Source of the DNA: Phytohabitans houttuyneae
GTDB taxonomy: Bacteria > Actinomycetota > Actinomycetes > Mycobacteriales > Micromonosporaceae
Length of the DNA: 64,000 nt
Direction of reading: 5' to 3'
Assembly: GCF_011764425.1 (NCBI RefSeq)
Contig: NZ_BLPF01000003.1
Location: 310,001 to 374,000 of the forward strand
Position numbers and translations under genes: made by a program
In this document: positions 26,840-34,363 of the stretch, piece after piece
Layout of the letters: the number at the start of each line of letters is the position of its first letter
How positions within the stretch are numbered: the first letter of the stretch is position 1
The notes under the pieces: generated by a model
Databases searched by the model: none
What the model was told of the DNA's origin: nothing
The model's input: the letters and a program-made list of their open reading frames with translations, nothing else

Positions 26840-29500
26840 ATGCCATCGGTACGCAAGCTGCTGCTCGCCACCACCGCGGCCGCAACGGCCCTCGTCCTGG
26901 TCTCCACCGGCGCGGCCGCGGCGCCCGCCGGTCCACCCACCCGCCCGCCGGCAGGACCCGGCCCCGACACGAGCCTCGCCACCCACACCTACGCCTACGC
27001 CGAGGCCCCGATCGGCCAGCCGCTGAAGGGCATCGCGCCGTACCTGTTCCCCGGCGACAACCTGTCCACGAAGTTTCCCGGCGGCCTGGTGTGGAGCTAC
27101 TTCGCCCTCAACGAGGTGATGAAGGACCCCAACAGCTGTTCGGTCTTCGACTGGAGCGTCTTCGAGAAGGCGCTGGACGAGGCCGCCGTCTGGGGCCGGC
27201 AGGTCGCGTTCCGCTTCTACGTCGAGTACCCCGGCGGCAGCGGCACCCACCCCGGCAACGGCATCCCGCCCTGCCTGAACGGCAAGATGGCGCTGCGCAC
27301 CAACGGCTTCTGGGGCACGGTCAGCCCCGACTACGACGACCCCGACGTCATCGCCGCGCTCACCAGCTTCATCAACGCCTTCGCCCAGCGCTACGACCAC
27401 GCCGGTCCCGGCGGCACCGCCGACCCGCGTGTCGGGTTCATGTCGCTGGGTCTGGTCGGCCTGTGGGGTGAGTGGCACACCTGGCCGTACGACCGCGACC
27501 CGGCCGACGGCTACCCCAACCTGATGCCCACCGACACCACGATCCGCACGCTCATCGGCGCGTACGACAGCGCGTTCGACAACATCCAGCTCGAGGTCCG
27601 CTACCCGCTCGCCGGCACCGAGAACGCGAACATCGGCTTCCACGACGACTCCTGGCCGTACAAGGAGTTTCGCGGCGGCCAGCTCAAGAGCATGACCCTG
27701 CCGGCCTCGATGAACGGCTGGGACGACGCGTTCCTCCAGCTCCAGCTCAACACCGGCACCGAAAACCGGTGGGTCACCCAGTCGATCGGCGGCGAGGCCC
27801 GCCCGGAGATCCAGGGGAGCCTGTACGCCAACTGGCCCGGCGGCTCCGGGCAGGTCGACGACGTGCTCGCCGCCACCGAGCTCACCCACATCACTTGGAT
27901 GATCAACCAGACCGGGGCCGGTGGGTACAGCACCAGTGACCCGAAGGTGGCCGCGGGCGTCCGCAAGCTGGGCTACAACCTGCACATCCCGCAGGCCAAC
28001 TTCAACGCCACCGCGTCCGGCACCTTCAAGGTCGGCGTCACGATGCAGAACAACGGCGTCGCACCGTTCTACTACCCGTGGACCACCGTGATCGGCCTGC
28101 GCAACTCCGCCGGCACGATCGTCAAGACCTGGGACACGAGCTGGGACCTGCGCCAGGTACAGCCGCTGCGGATCCGGGCCTTCCCCGACTGGGGCGTGGG
28201 CGCCGACCCCACCTACCTGGACTTCGGCCGCCCGGTCAACTTCTCGGCCAACCTCAGCACCGCTGGTGTTCCCGCCGGCTCGTACAGCCTCGTGCTCAAG
28301 GTCCGCAACCCCCTCGAAGCGGTCACCCCGGACGTGCTGCGCGCCCGGCCCGCCGCGAGCCGGCTGACCGACTGGATCATCGACCAGTGGCGCCCGGCGA
28401 TCCCGCTGTCGTTCGCCAACACTAACCAGGGCGCCGACGGCTGGGTCAACCTGGGCTCGCTGACCACCGGCTCCTGCACGGGTGACTGTGTGGCGCCGTC
28501 GGTGCCGTCGGGTCTTGTGGTGTCGGGGGTGACGAACACGAGTGTGTCGTTGTCGTGGTCGGCGTCTTCGGACAACGTTGGTGTGACGGGTTATCAGGTG
28601 TGGCGTGACGGTGTGCTTGCGGGTTCGCCGTCTGGTACGTCGTTCACGGACTCGGGTCGTTCGCCGGGTCAGTCGTATCAGTACGCGGTGCGTGCGGTGG
28701 ATGCCGCGGGTAACGTGTCCGGTTCGTCGGCTGCGGTGTCGGCGACGACGAGTGGTTGTTCCGGGGACTGCACGGCGCCGTCGGCGCCGGTGCTGTCGTC
28801 GCCGGGCAAGACGGACACGTCGGTGTCGTTGTCGTGGACGGCTGCTTCGGACAACGTTGGCGTGACGGGCTATGAGGTGTTCCGCGGGTCGACGTTGGTG
28901 GGCAGTCCGACTGGGACGTCGTTTACCGACATCGGTCTCGGCGCGTCGACCAGTTATGGCTACACGGTGCGGGCGCGTGACGCGGCGGGCAACCGGTCGG
29001 CGGCCAGCAACACCGTCACGGTCACGACCAACGCGGTGACGACCGGACTGGTGCTGGACAACTTCGACGGCACCCCGGCCTATCCGTCGGCTTCACAGAA
29101 TGACCTGGGGAAGTGGACCGGTGGCAACTGCTTCCTGGACGGTGGCGGCTCGGGTGTGGTGAGCGGTGGTGCCCTGAGTTTGCGGTACAACAACTGTGGT
29201 TGGTTCGGCTCTGACGTGGGGGTGGATCTGAGCGGCTACACCTATCTGGTGGTGCGGGTTAAGGGTGCGGCCGGGGGAGAGCAGGCCCACTTCAACCTCG
29301 GGCTGGGTGGGGTGACGAAGGTGTTCGGTGACTTCACTGTGGATGGTGGTGGCCGTCCGGTGATCACCACCGGCTATCAGGACATCCGGATTCCGTTGGT
29401 GGCGAACGGGATCAGTCGCAACTCGCCGTCTCAGCTGGCGATGGGCTTCTGGTACGGCGGCAGCTCCACCATCACCATCGACCAGATCACCTTCCAGTAG
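26840..29500 (+). CDS. Secreted DUF4832-type protein with two FN3 domains and C-terminal beta domain
   Basis: 886 residues. I chose ATG 26840 over ATG 26822 because AAGGGAGC lies about 8 bases before it. Signal peptide to about residue 28, then the core with LGLVGLWGEWHTWPYD (Glu211), GFHDDSW (His268) and IGGEARPEIQ (Glu319). From about residue 549 come two fibronectin type III domains, each closing with SYxYxVRAxDAAGN, joined by short Cys-containing linkers (CSGDCTAPSAP). The last 150 residues (LVLDNFDGTPAYPSASQNDL to TITIDQITFQ) look like a galactose-binding-fold carbohydrate module. Codons in the FN3 region are T/G-ending, unlike the C-ending codons of the core. The 3' kilobase is repeated in the next gene. 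Confidence 0.83.
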   Translation: MPSVRKLLLATTAAATALVLVSTGAAAAPAGPPTRPPAGPGPDTSLATHTYAYAEAPIGQPLKGIAPYLFPGDNLSTKFPGGLVWSYFALNEVMKDPNSCSVFDWSVFEKALDEAAVWGRQVAFRFYVEYPGGSGTHPGNGIPPCLNGKMALRTNGFWGTVSPDYDDPDVIAALTSFINAFAQRYDHAGPGGTADPRVGFMSLGLVGLWGEWHTWPYDRDPADGYPNLMPTDTTIRTLIGAYDSAFDNIQLEVRYPLAGTENANIGFHDDSWPYKEFRGGQLKSMTLPASMNGWDDAFLQLQLNTGTENRWVTQSIGGEARPEIQGSLYANWPGGSGQVDDVLAATELTHITWMINQTGAGGYSTSDPKVAAGVRKLGYNLHIPQANFNATASGTFKVGVTMQNNGVAPFYYPWTTVIGLRNSAGTIVKTWDTSWDLRQVQPLRIRAFPDWGVGADPTYLDFGRPVNFSANLSTAGVPAGSYSLVLKVRNPLEAVTPDVLRARPAASRLTDWIIDQWRPAIPLSFANTNQGADGWVNLGSLTTGSCTGDCVAPSVPSGLVVSGVTNTSVSLSWSASSDNVGVTGYQVWRDGVLAGSPSGTSFTDSGRSPGQSYQYAVRAVDAAGNVSGSSAAVSATTSGCSGDCTAPSAPVLSSPGKTDTSVSLSWTAASDNVGVTGYEVFRGSTLVGSPTGTSFTDIGLGASTSYGYTVRARDAAGNRSAASNTVTVTTNAVTTGLVLDNFDGTPAYPSASQNDLGKWTGGNCFLDGGGSGVVSGGALSLRYNNCGWFGSDVGVDLSGYTYLVVRVKGAAGGEQAHFNLGLGGVTKVFGDFTVDGGGRPVITTGYQDIRIPLVANGISRNSPSQLAMGFWYGGSSTITIDQITFQ
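28496..29500 (+). repeat. 1005-base direct repeat, copy 1 (FN3 pair plus C-terminal domain)
   Basis: Matches 31016-32020 without gaps at a fixed offset of 2520 bases, with about 18 mismatches (about 98 percent identity). The final 300 bases are identical. It encodes two FN3 domains and the C-terminal module of two neighbouring secreted proteins. The edges are sharp: just before base 28496 the two genes differ. Confidence 0.95.
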
Positions 29501-29512
29501 AGGGAAGGGACA

Positions 29513-32020
29513 ATGCTGACACGAACCCTGCGCACGCTCGCCGCGGCCGTCCTGCTCGCCGGCCTGGGAGCGGTGGCGGTCGGTGCCTCGCCCGCGCACG
29601 CCGCCACCGTCACCTACGAGGCCGACCTCGGCACCGCGTTCGCCAACCCGGAACGCGGCTACCACAACAGATACGAGATCATCAACGACCCGGCGGTCAA
29701 CGACTACGTCAACGCCGCCACGATCCCCGGATTCAACCCCGACCTGCTCGACCGGACCTTCGCCCGCGCCAAGGCCAACGGCAACACGCTCATCCACAGC
29801 TACGTGCACCTGGACAAGTACAAGACCCAGCCGCTGCCACAGGCCCTGCTGGACAACCTGGCGTCCGGGCTGGCGGCTGTCCGCGCGGCGGGCATGAAGG
29901 CTGTCCTGCGGCCGGCCTACACCTGGGACGGCTACGTCAACGTCGACGAAGCCCGGATCCTCGGCCACATCACCCAGATCAACGCCGTCATCAGCGCGAA
30001 CGCCGACGTCGTGCTGCACCTGGAGACCGGCTACCTCGGCGCCTGGGGCGAATGGCACACCGGCGGCCTGACCAACCCGTCCTCGGTCGAGGAGGCGCCC
30101 GCCCGCTACCGGATCATGAAGAGGATCGCGGACACCACACCGGCGAGCATCCCGCTCGCGATGCGCTACCCGATCTACATCAAGGAGATGGTCGAGCCCA
30201 CCACCTGCGTCGTCCCCGAAGGCTGCACGCTCACCCAGGCGCAGAAGGACCGGGTCAGCTTCCACAACGACTGCTTCCTCGCCGACTACAACGACATGGG
30301 CACCTACGACAACCCGTCCTGGATGGGCTGGTTCTACGTCGAGCAGAAGAAGCAGTGGATGTACGACCTGGCCACCTCGACCGGGCACAACAAGATGGTC
30401 GGCGGCGAGACGTGCGGCGCCGACGGCTACAACGACGCCGCCTGCGTCAACGCGCAGACCGAGATGCAGAAGCTCAACTTCACCGAGATCAACGAGGACT
30501 ACGCCGCGGTCAACACCGACAAGTGGAAGGCGGCCAACCTCGCCGCCAGCGGCAGCGATCCCGCCGAGACCTGCTTCGTGCGCATCAAGCGCAAGCTCGG
30601 GTACCGGCTACGGCTGCTCGACGCCACCTTCCCGACCACGGTCAGCCCCGGCGGCGGCCTCAGCCTCACCGCACACCTGCACAACGACGGGTGGTCCGGG
30701 CTGATCAAGAACCGACCCGTGTACCTGGTGCTCGAGAACGCCGGCCACCGCTACAACCTGCCGCTGCCCGCGGTCGACCCCCGCGCGTGGCTCGCCGGCC
30801 CGAGCACGATCAGCACGAGCGTCACGCTGCCGGGCGGCGCCGCGGCCGGCACGTACAAGCTGGCGCTCTGGCTGCCCGACCCCAGCACAGGCCTGCAGTC
30901 CCGTCCCGAGTACTCGATCCGGCTCGCCAACACCGGCACCTGGGACGCGGCCAAGGGCTACAACGTGCTGTCCAACGCGGTCACCGTCGGCTCTTGCACC
31001 GGCGACTGTGTCGCCCCGTCGGTGCCGTCGGGTCTTGTGGTGTCGGGGGTGACGAACACGAGTGTGTCGTTGTCGTGGTCGGCGTCTTCGGACAACGTTG
31101 GTGTGACGGGTTATCAGGTGTGGCGTGACGGTGTGCTTGCGGGTTCGCCGTCTGGTACGTCGTTCACGGACTTGGGTCGTTCGCCGGGTCAGTCGTATCA
31201 GTACGCGGTGCGTGCGGTGGATGCCGCGGGTAACGTGTCCGGTTCGTCGGCTGCGGTGTCGGCGACGACGAGTGGTTGTTCCGGGGACTGCACGGCGCCG
31301 TCGGCGCCGGTGCTGTCGTCGTCGGGGAAGACTGATTCGACGGTGTCGTTGTCGTGGACGGCTGCTTCGGACAACGTTGGTGTGACGGGCTATGAGGTGT
31401 TCCGCGGGTCGACGTTGGTGGGCAGTCCGAGTGGGACGTCGTTTACCGACATCGGTCTCAGCGCGTCGACCAGTTATGGCTATACGGTGCGGGCGCGGGA
31501 CGCGGCGGGGAACCGGTCGGCGGCCAGCAACACCGTCACGGTCACGACCAACGCGGTGACGACCGGACTGGTGCTGGACAACTTCGACGGCACCCCGGCG
31601 TATCCGTCGGCTTCACAGAATGACCTGGGGAAGTGGACCGGTGGCAACTGCTTCCTGGACGGTGGCGGCTCGGGTGTGGTGACCGGTGGGGCGTTGAGTT
31701 TGCGGTACAACAACTGTGGTTGGTTCGGCTCTGACGTGGGGGTGGATCTGAGCGGCTACACCTATCTGGTGGTGCGGGTTAAGGGTGCGGCCGGGGGAGA
31801 GCAGGCCCACTTCAACCTCGGGCTGGGTGGGGTGACGAAGGTGTTCGGTGACTTCACTGTGGATGGTGGTGGCCGTCCGGTGATCACCACCGGCTATCAG
31901 GACATCCGGATTCCGTTGGTGGCGAACGGGATCAGTCGCAACTCGCCGTCTCAGCTGGCGATGGGCTTCTGGTACGGCGGCAGCTCCACCATCACCATCG
32001 ACCAGATCACCTTCCAGTAA
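29513..32020 (+). CDS. Secreted DUF4874/DUF4832-type protein with two FN3 domains and C-terminal beta domain
   Basis: 835 residues. Signal peptide MLTRTLRTLAAAVLLAG...AHA. The core is more distant from the other three: it begins TAFANPERGYHNRYEI and has the fuller TIM-barrel-like half seen in DUF4874 proteins (THE Y.HLDKYKTQPLP and MKAVLRPAY stretches). It keeps GAWGEWHTGG (Glu180), SFHNDCF (His251) and MVGGETCGAD (Glu299), while RPEIQ is lost. A beta-sandwich part follows (LSLTAHLHNDGWSGL), then the FN3 pair and C-terminal module nearly identical to the previous protein. It starts 12 bases after the previous stop and is followed by a hairpin. Last of the four-gene array. Confidence 0.83.
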   Translation: MLTRTLRTLAAAVLLAGLGAVAVGASPAHAATVTYEADLGTAFANPERGYHNRYEIINDPAVNDYVNAATIPGFNPDLLDRTFARAKANGNTLIHSYVHLDKYKTQPLPQALLDNLASGLAAVRAAGMKAVLRPAYTWDGYVNVDEARILGHITQINAVISANADVVLHLETGYLGAWGEWHTGGLTNPSSVEEAPARYRIMKRIADTTPASIPLAMRYPIYIKEMVEPTTCVVPEGCTLTQAQKDRVSFHNDCFLADYNDMGTYDNPSWMGWFYVEQKKQWMYDLATSTGHNKMVGGETCGADGYNDAACVNAQTEMQKLNFTEINEDYAAVNTDKWKAANLAASGSDPAETCFVRIKRKLGYRLRLLDATFPTTVSPGGGLSLTAHLHNDGWSGLIKNRPVYLVLENAGHRYNLPLPAVDPRAWLAGPSTISTSVTLPGGAAAGTYKLALWLPDPSTGLQSRPEYSIRLANTGTWDAAKGYNVLSNAVTVGSCTGDCVAPSVPSGLVVSGVTNTSVSLSWSASSDNVGVTGYQVWRDGVLAGSPSGTSFTDLGRSPGQSYQYAVRAVDAAGNVSGSSAAVSATTSGCSGDCTAPSAPVLSSSGKTDSTVSLSWTAASDNVGVTGYEVFRGSTLVGSPSGTSFTDIGLSASTSYGYTVRARDAAGNRSAASNTVTVTTNAVTTGLVLDNFDGTPAYPSASQNDLGKWTGGNCFLDGGGSGVVTGGALSLRYNNCGWFGSDVGVDLSGYTYLVVRVKGAAGGEQAHFNLGLGGVTKVFGDFTVDGGGRPVITTGYQDIRIPLVANGISRNSPSQLAMGFWYGGSSTITIDQITFQ
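31016..32020 (+). repeat. 1005-base direct repeat, copy 2
   Basis: Second copy of the FN3 plus C-terminal module, collinear with 28496-29500. Upstream of 31016 the coding sequence returns to C-ending codons and is unrelated to copy 1. Homologous recombination between the copies would delete 2520 bases and remove the DUF4874-type core. Confidence 0.95.
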
Positions 32021-32029
32021 GGCAGGACA

Positions 32030-32066
32030 CCGCCGCCGGGTGGCGCGAGCCGTCACCCGGCGGCGG
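32030..32066. terminator. Terminator hairpin after the DUF4832 array
   Basis: A perfect 13-base-pair stem CCGCCGCCGGGTG / CACCCGGCGGCGG with an 11-base loop starts 10 bases after the last DUF4832-type stop. It also covers the end of the facing M20 pseudogene, so it probably works in both directions. Confidence 0.65.
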
Positions 32067-32918
32067 AGCTGGCCAGCCAGCCGGCATCGCCCGGACCCCG
32101 TGACCGTCGCCGCTCGTCCGGGTCGAACGTGCCCAGGTGCGGGTAGCCGCTCTCGATCGTGCCGCCCGGCCGGCGGACGCCGAGAAACGAGAACGTGCCC
32201 GGCACCCGGTCGAGGAAGAGTGCGAAGTCCCCACCGTTGAAGGGGATCGCCGCTTGCAGCCTCGCGACCCGGTCGCGGCCGACCGCCCGCCGCAGGTGCC
32301 GCTCCAGCGCCAGGCCCTGCGGCTCCGGGCAGATCATCGCGGGGAAAGGCGCGTTCGGGAACGCGACCGACGCCGCGTCGACGGTTGCCGCGAGGCGGTG
32401 GATGCCGGCGCGGACCTCGCGGTACCGGTCCTCGGGCCAGCACCTCCGCCACCCCGACGCCCACGGTGGTGTGGATGTCGTGGCCGCACAGGTGGGCCGG
32501 CTGGTCGCCGCCACCCTGCTGGGCGTCCGGCGGTACCGCGTCCATATCCGCGCGGTAGGCCACGGTCCGGCGCGGCCGGCGCCGGTCGGTGAGCACCGCC
32601 ACGACGCCGTGCCCGCCGACGCCGGTGGTGACGTCGAGGCCGGCCGCGCGGAGCCGCCGCGCGACGACGCCCGCGGTGCGGCGCTCCTGGCCCGCGGCCT
32701 CCGGATGCGCGTGGATGTCCCGGCGCAGCGCGACGAGCGAGCGCTCCAGCCGGGACGCGACGGCGTCCACCGGCTCCTGGTTGATGGGATGGATCCGCGC
32801 GGCGGCCGTCCAGCGGCGTTCGCCGCCCAGGCCGGTGCCAGCCCGGCCCCGGCCACCCCGGCGGCGGCACCGCCGAGCACCGCGCGCCGGCTGACCGTGC
32901 GATCTTGAACCGCGACAT
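32053..32918 (-). pseudogene. Decayed Tat-exported M20-family amidohydrolase/peptidase
   Basis: The ATG at 32918 has GGGGAAG upstream. The N-terminus becomes a Tat-like signal (TVSRRAVLGGAAAGVAG) only after a one-base shift. A second shift leads to INQEPVDAVASRLERSLVAL and the metal-site block AHLCGHDIHTT. Immediately after GVGVAEVLA the sequence jumps to the C-terminal part (RYREVRAGIHRLAATV ... FNGGDFALFLDRVPGTFSFL). About 160 residues, including the dimerisation domain and the catalytic Glu region, are missing. The large deletion makes this a real pseudogene even if the two single-base shifts are sequencing errors. Confidence 0.75.
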
Positions 32919-33107
32919 GCTTCCCCCGTCGATAGCGCCACTGCGACCGATCGATGAAAGCCTCTCCCATCCGGCCGGCGGCGCGCACTCCTCGCCAGCC
33001 GGCGTCCCGCCGGTAGGGCTGCCCGTACGACCGTCAATCCGTGCGCGCCGCACCTGGCTGTCCGACGGTCTCCCACCAGGCCCGACCGCCACGGTGGCCG
33101 TGCGTCG

Positions 33108-34352
33108 TCAGCGGGCCGCCGGGTGGAAGCGGCTCAGCTCCCCGACCGCCGCCACCACAGTGTCCACTTCGGACTCGGTGTTGTAGTAGTGCGGCGACAG
33201 GCGCAGCGCCCAGTCGACGTCCTTGTCGCCGAAGTCGAACTGGGCGAACTCGCGGAAGCTGAGCGCCGAGTTGACGCGGCGGGCGTCCATCGCGGCCTTG
33301 AACGGCTGGGGCAGCCAGTTGTCGATCGCGAACGTGACCACCGCACACAGCTGCGGCCCGCGGTCCAGCACGCGTACACCAGGGATCGCGGCCAGGCCAT
33401 CCCGCAGGCGGGCGCCGAGCGCGGGGCTGCGCGCGGCGATGGCGTCGATGCCGACCCCGCGGGCGTACCGGGTGGCGGCCGCGCAGCCGAGCACGGTCGC
33501 GTACGGGAACTCCCACTCCTCGAAGCGCGCCGCGGTGTCCACCGGCTCGTACTGCTCCGGCGCGGTCCAGCGGGCGCCGTGCATGTCGATGAACAGCGGC
33601 TCGTACTCCCCGCTCAGCACCCGGTCGGAGACGTAGAGGAAGCCGGAGCCGCGCGGGCCGCGCAGGAACTTGCGGCACGTGGCCGCCAGGAAGTCCGCGC
33701 CGATCTCGGCCACGTCCAGCGGCAGCTGGCCGACGGACTGGCAGGCGTCCACGATGTACAGCAGGTCGAGCTCGCGGCAGTGCCGGCCGATCTCGGCGAT
33801 CGGCTGTACCAGCCCGGAGTTGGTGGGCACGTGGGTGGCGGCGACGAGCCGCGGGCGGTGCCGCCGCATCAGGCCGGCCATCGCCGCCACGTCGACGCCG
33901 CCGCCGGGCAGGTCCGGTGCGTGCACGACGCGCACGCCGAAGCGCTTGCGCAGCGACAGGAACGCGATCTGGTTGGAGATGAAGTCGTCGCGGGTGGTGA
34001 GGATGACGTCGCCGGGCTCGAACGGGATCGACGACAGCGCGGTCGCGTACGCGTGGGTGCTGCTGCCGGCGAAGGCGATGTTGTCCGGTGAGGTGTTGAT
34101 GAGCGCGGCGAGCTGCTGGTAGAACTCGCGGACCGAGGCCGCCCGCGCCGCCGACGCCTCGTAGCCGCCGATGCTCGCCTCCAGCGTCAGGTGGTCGACC
34201 ATCGTGTCGAGCACCGGCCGGGCGAGCAGGCCGCAGCCGGAGTTGTTGAAATGGATGACCTGGTCCGCGCCGGGTGTGTCGGCCCGCAGGGCGTCGATGT
34301 CGAGCGGTAGCGGTGCATCGCCGAGCGCGATAGCGCTATCCTGTGGTCTCAT
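33108..34352 (-). CDS. Class V aminotransferase-like PLP enzyme
   Basis: 414 residues from ATG 34352. The fold is that of class V aminotransferases, cysteine desulfurases and isopenicillin N epimerases: VIHFNNSGCGLLARPVLDTM at the N-terminus, THVPTNSGLVQPI, YIVDACQSVGQLPLDV (Asp binding the pyridine nitrogen) and the PLP lysine in TCRKFLRGPRGSGFLYV. Its start codon overlaps that of the divergent MocR regulator in the tetramer CATG. MocR proteins often control a neighbouring PLP or amine gene, so this is the likely target. The substrate is unknown. Confidence 0.82.
   Translation of the reverse strand: MRPQDSAIALGDAPLPLDIDALRADTPGADQVIHFNNSGCGLLARPVLDTMVDHLTLEASIGGYEASAARAASVREFYQQLAALINTSPDNIAFAGSSTHAYATALSSIPFEPGDVILTTRDDFISNQIAFLSLRKRFGVRVVHAPDLPGGGVDVAAMAGLMRRHRPRLVAATHVPTNSGLVQPIAEIGRHCRELDLLYIVDACQSVGQLPLDVAEIGADFLAATCRKFLRGPRGSGFLYVSDRVLSGEYEPLFIDMHGARWTAPEQYEPVDTAARFEEWEFPYATVLGCAAATRYARGVGIDAIAARSPALGARLRDGLAAIPGVRVLDRGPQLCAVVTFAIDNWLPQPFKAAMDARRVNSALSFREFAQFDFGDKDVDWALRLSPHYYNTESEVDTVVAAVGELSRFHPAAR
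34329..34340. promoter_or_regulatory. Perfect palindrome, probable MocR operator
   Basis: GATAGCGCTATC is a perfect 12-base palindrome, 10 bases before the MocR ATG and inside codons 5-8 of the aminotransferase. It overlaps the probable -10 (TATCCT, 34337-34342) of the MocR gene, so binding would repress mocR and could affect the facing gene. Confidence 0.5.
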
Positions 34353-34363
34353 GTCAGAGAGTA
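34337..34363. promoter_or_regulatory. Two face-to-face -10 elements for leaderless divergent transcripts
   Basis: TATCCT (34337-34342, plus) lies 8 bases before the MocR ATG. TACTCT on the minus strand (34358-34363) lies 5 bases before the aminotransferase ATG. Both fit TAnnnT at the spacing expected when transcription starts at the A of the start codon. Each lies inside the coding sequence of the other gene. Inferred from spacing only. Confidence 0.4.

Noticed and set aside
29093-30388. 431-codon minus-strand frame inside the DUF4832 array, partly repeated at 31613-33076
   Set aside because: The repetition comes from the 1-kb DNA repeat on the opposite strand; the sense genes have signal peptides and conserved motifs.
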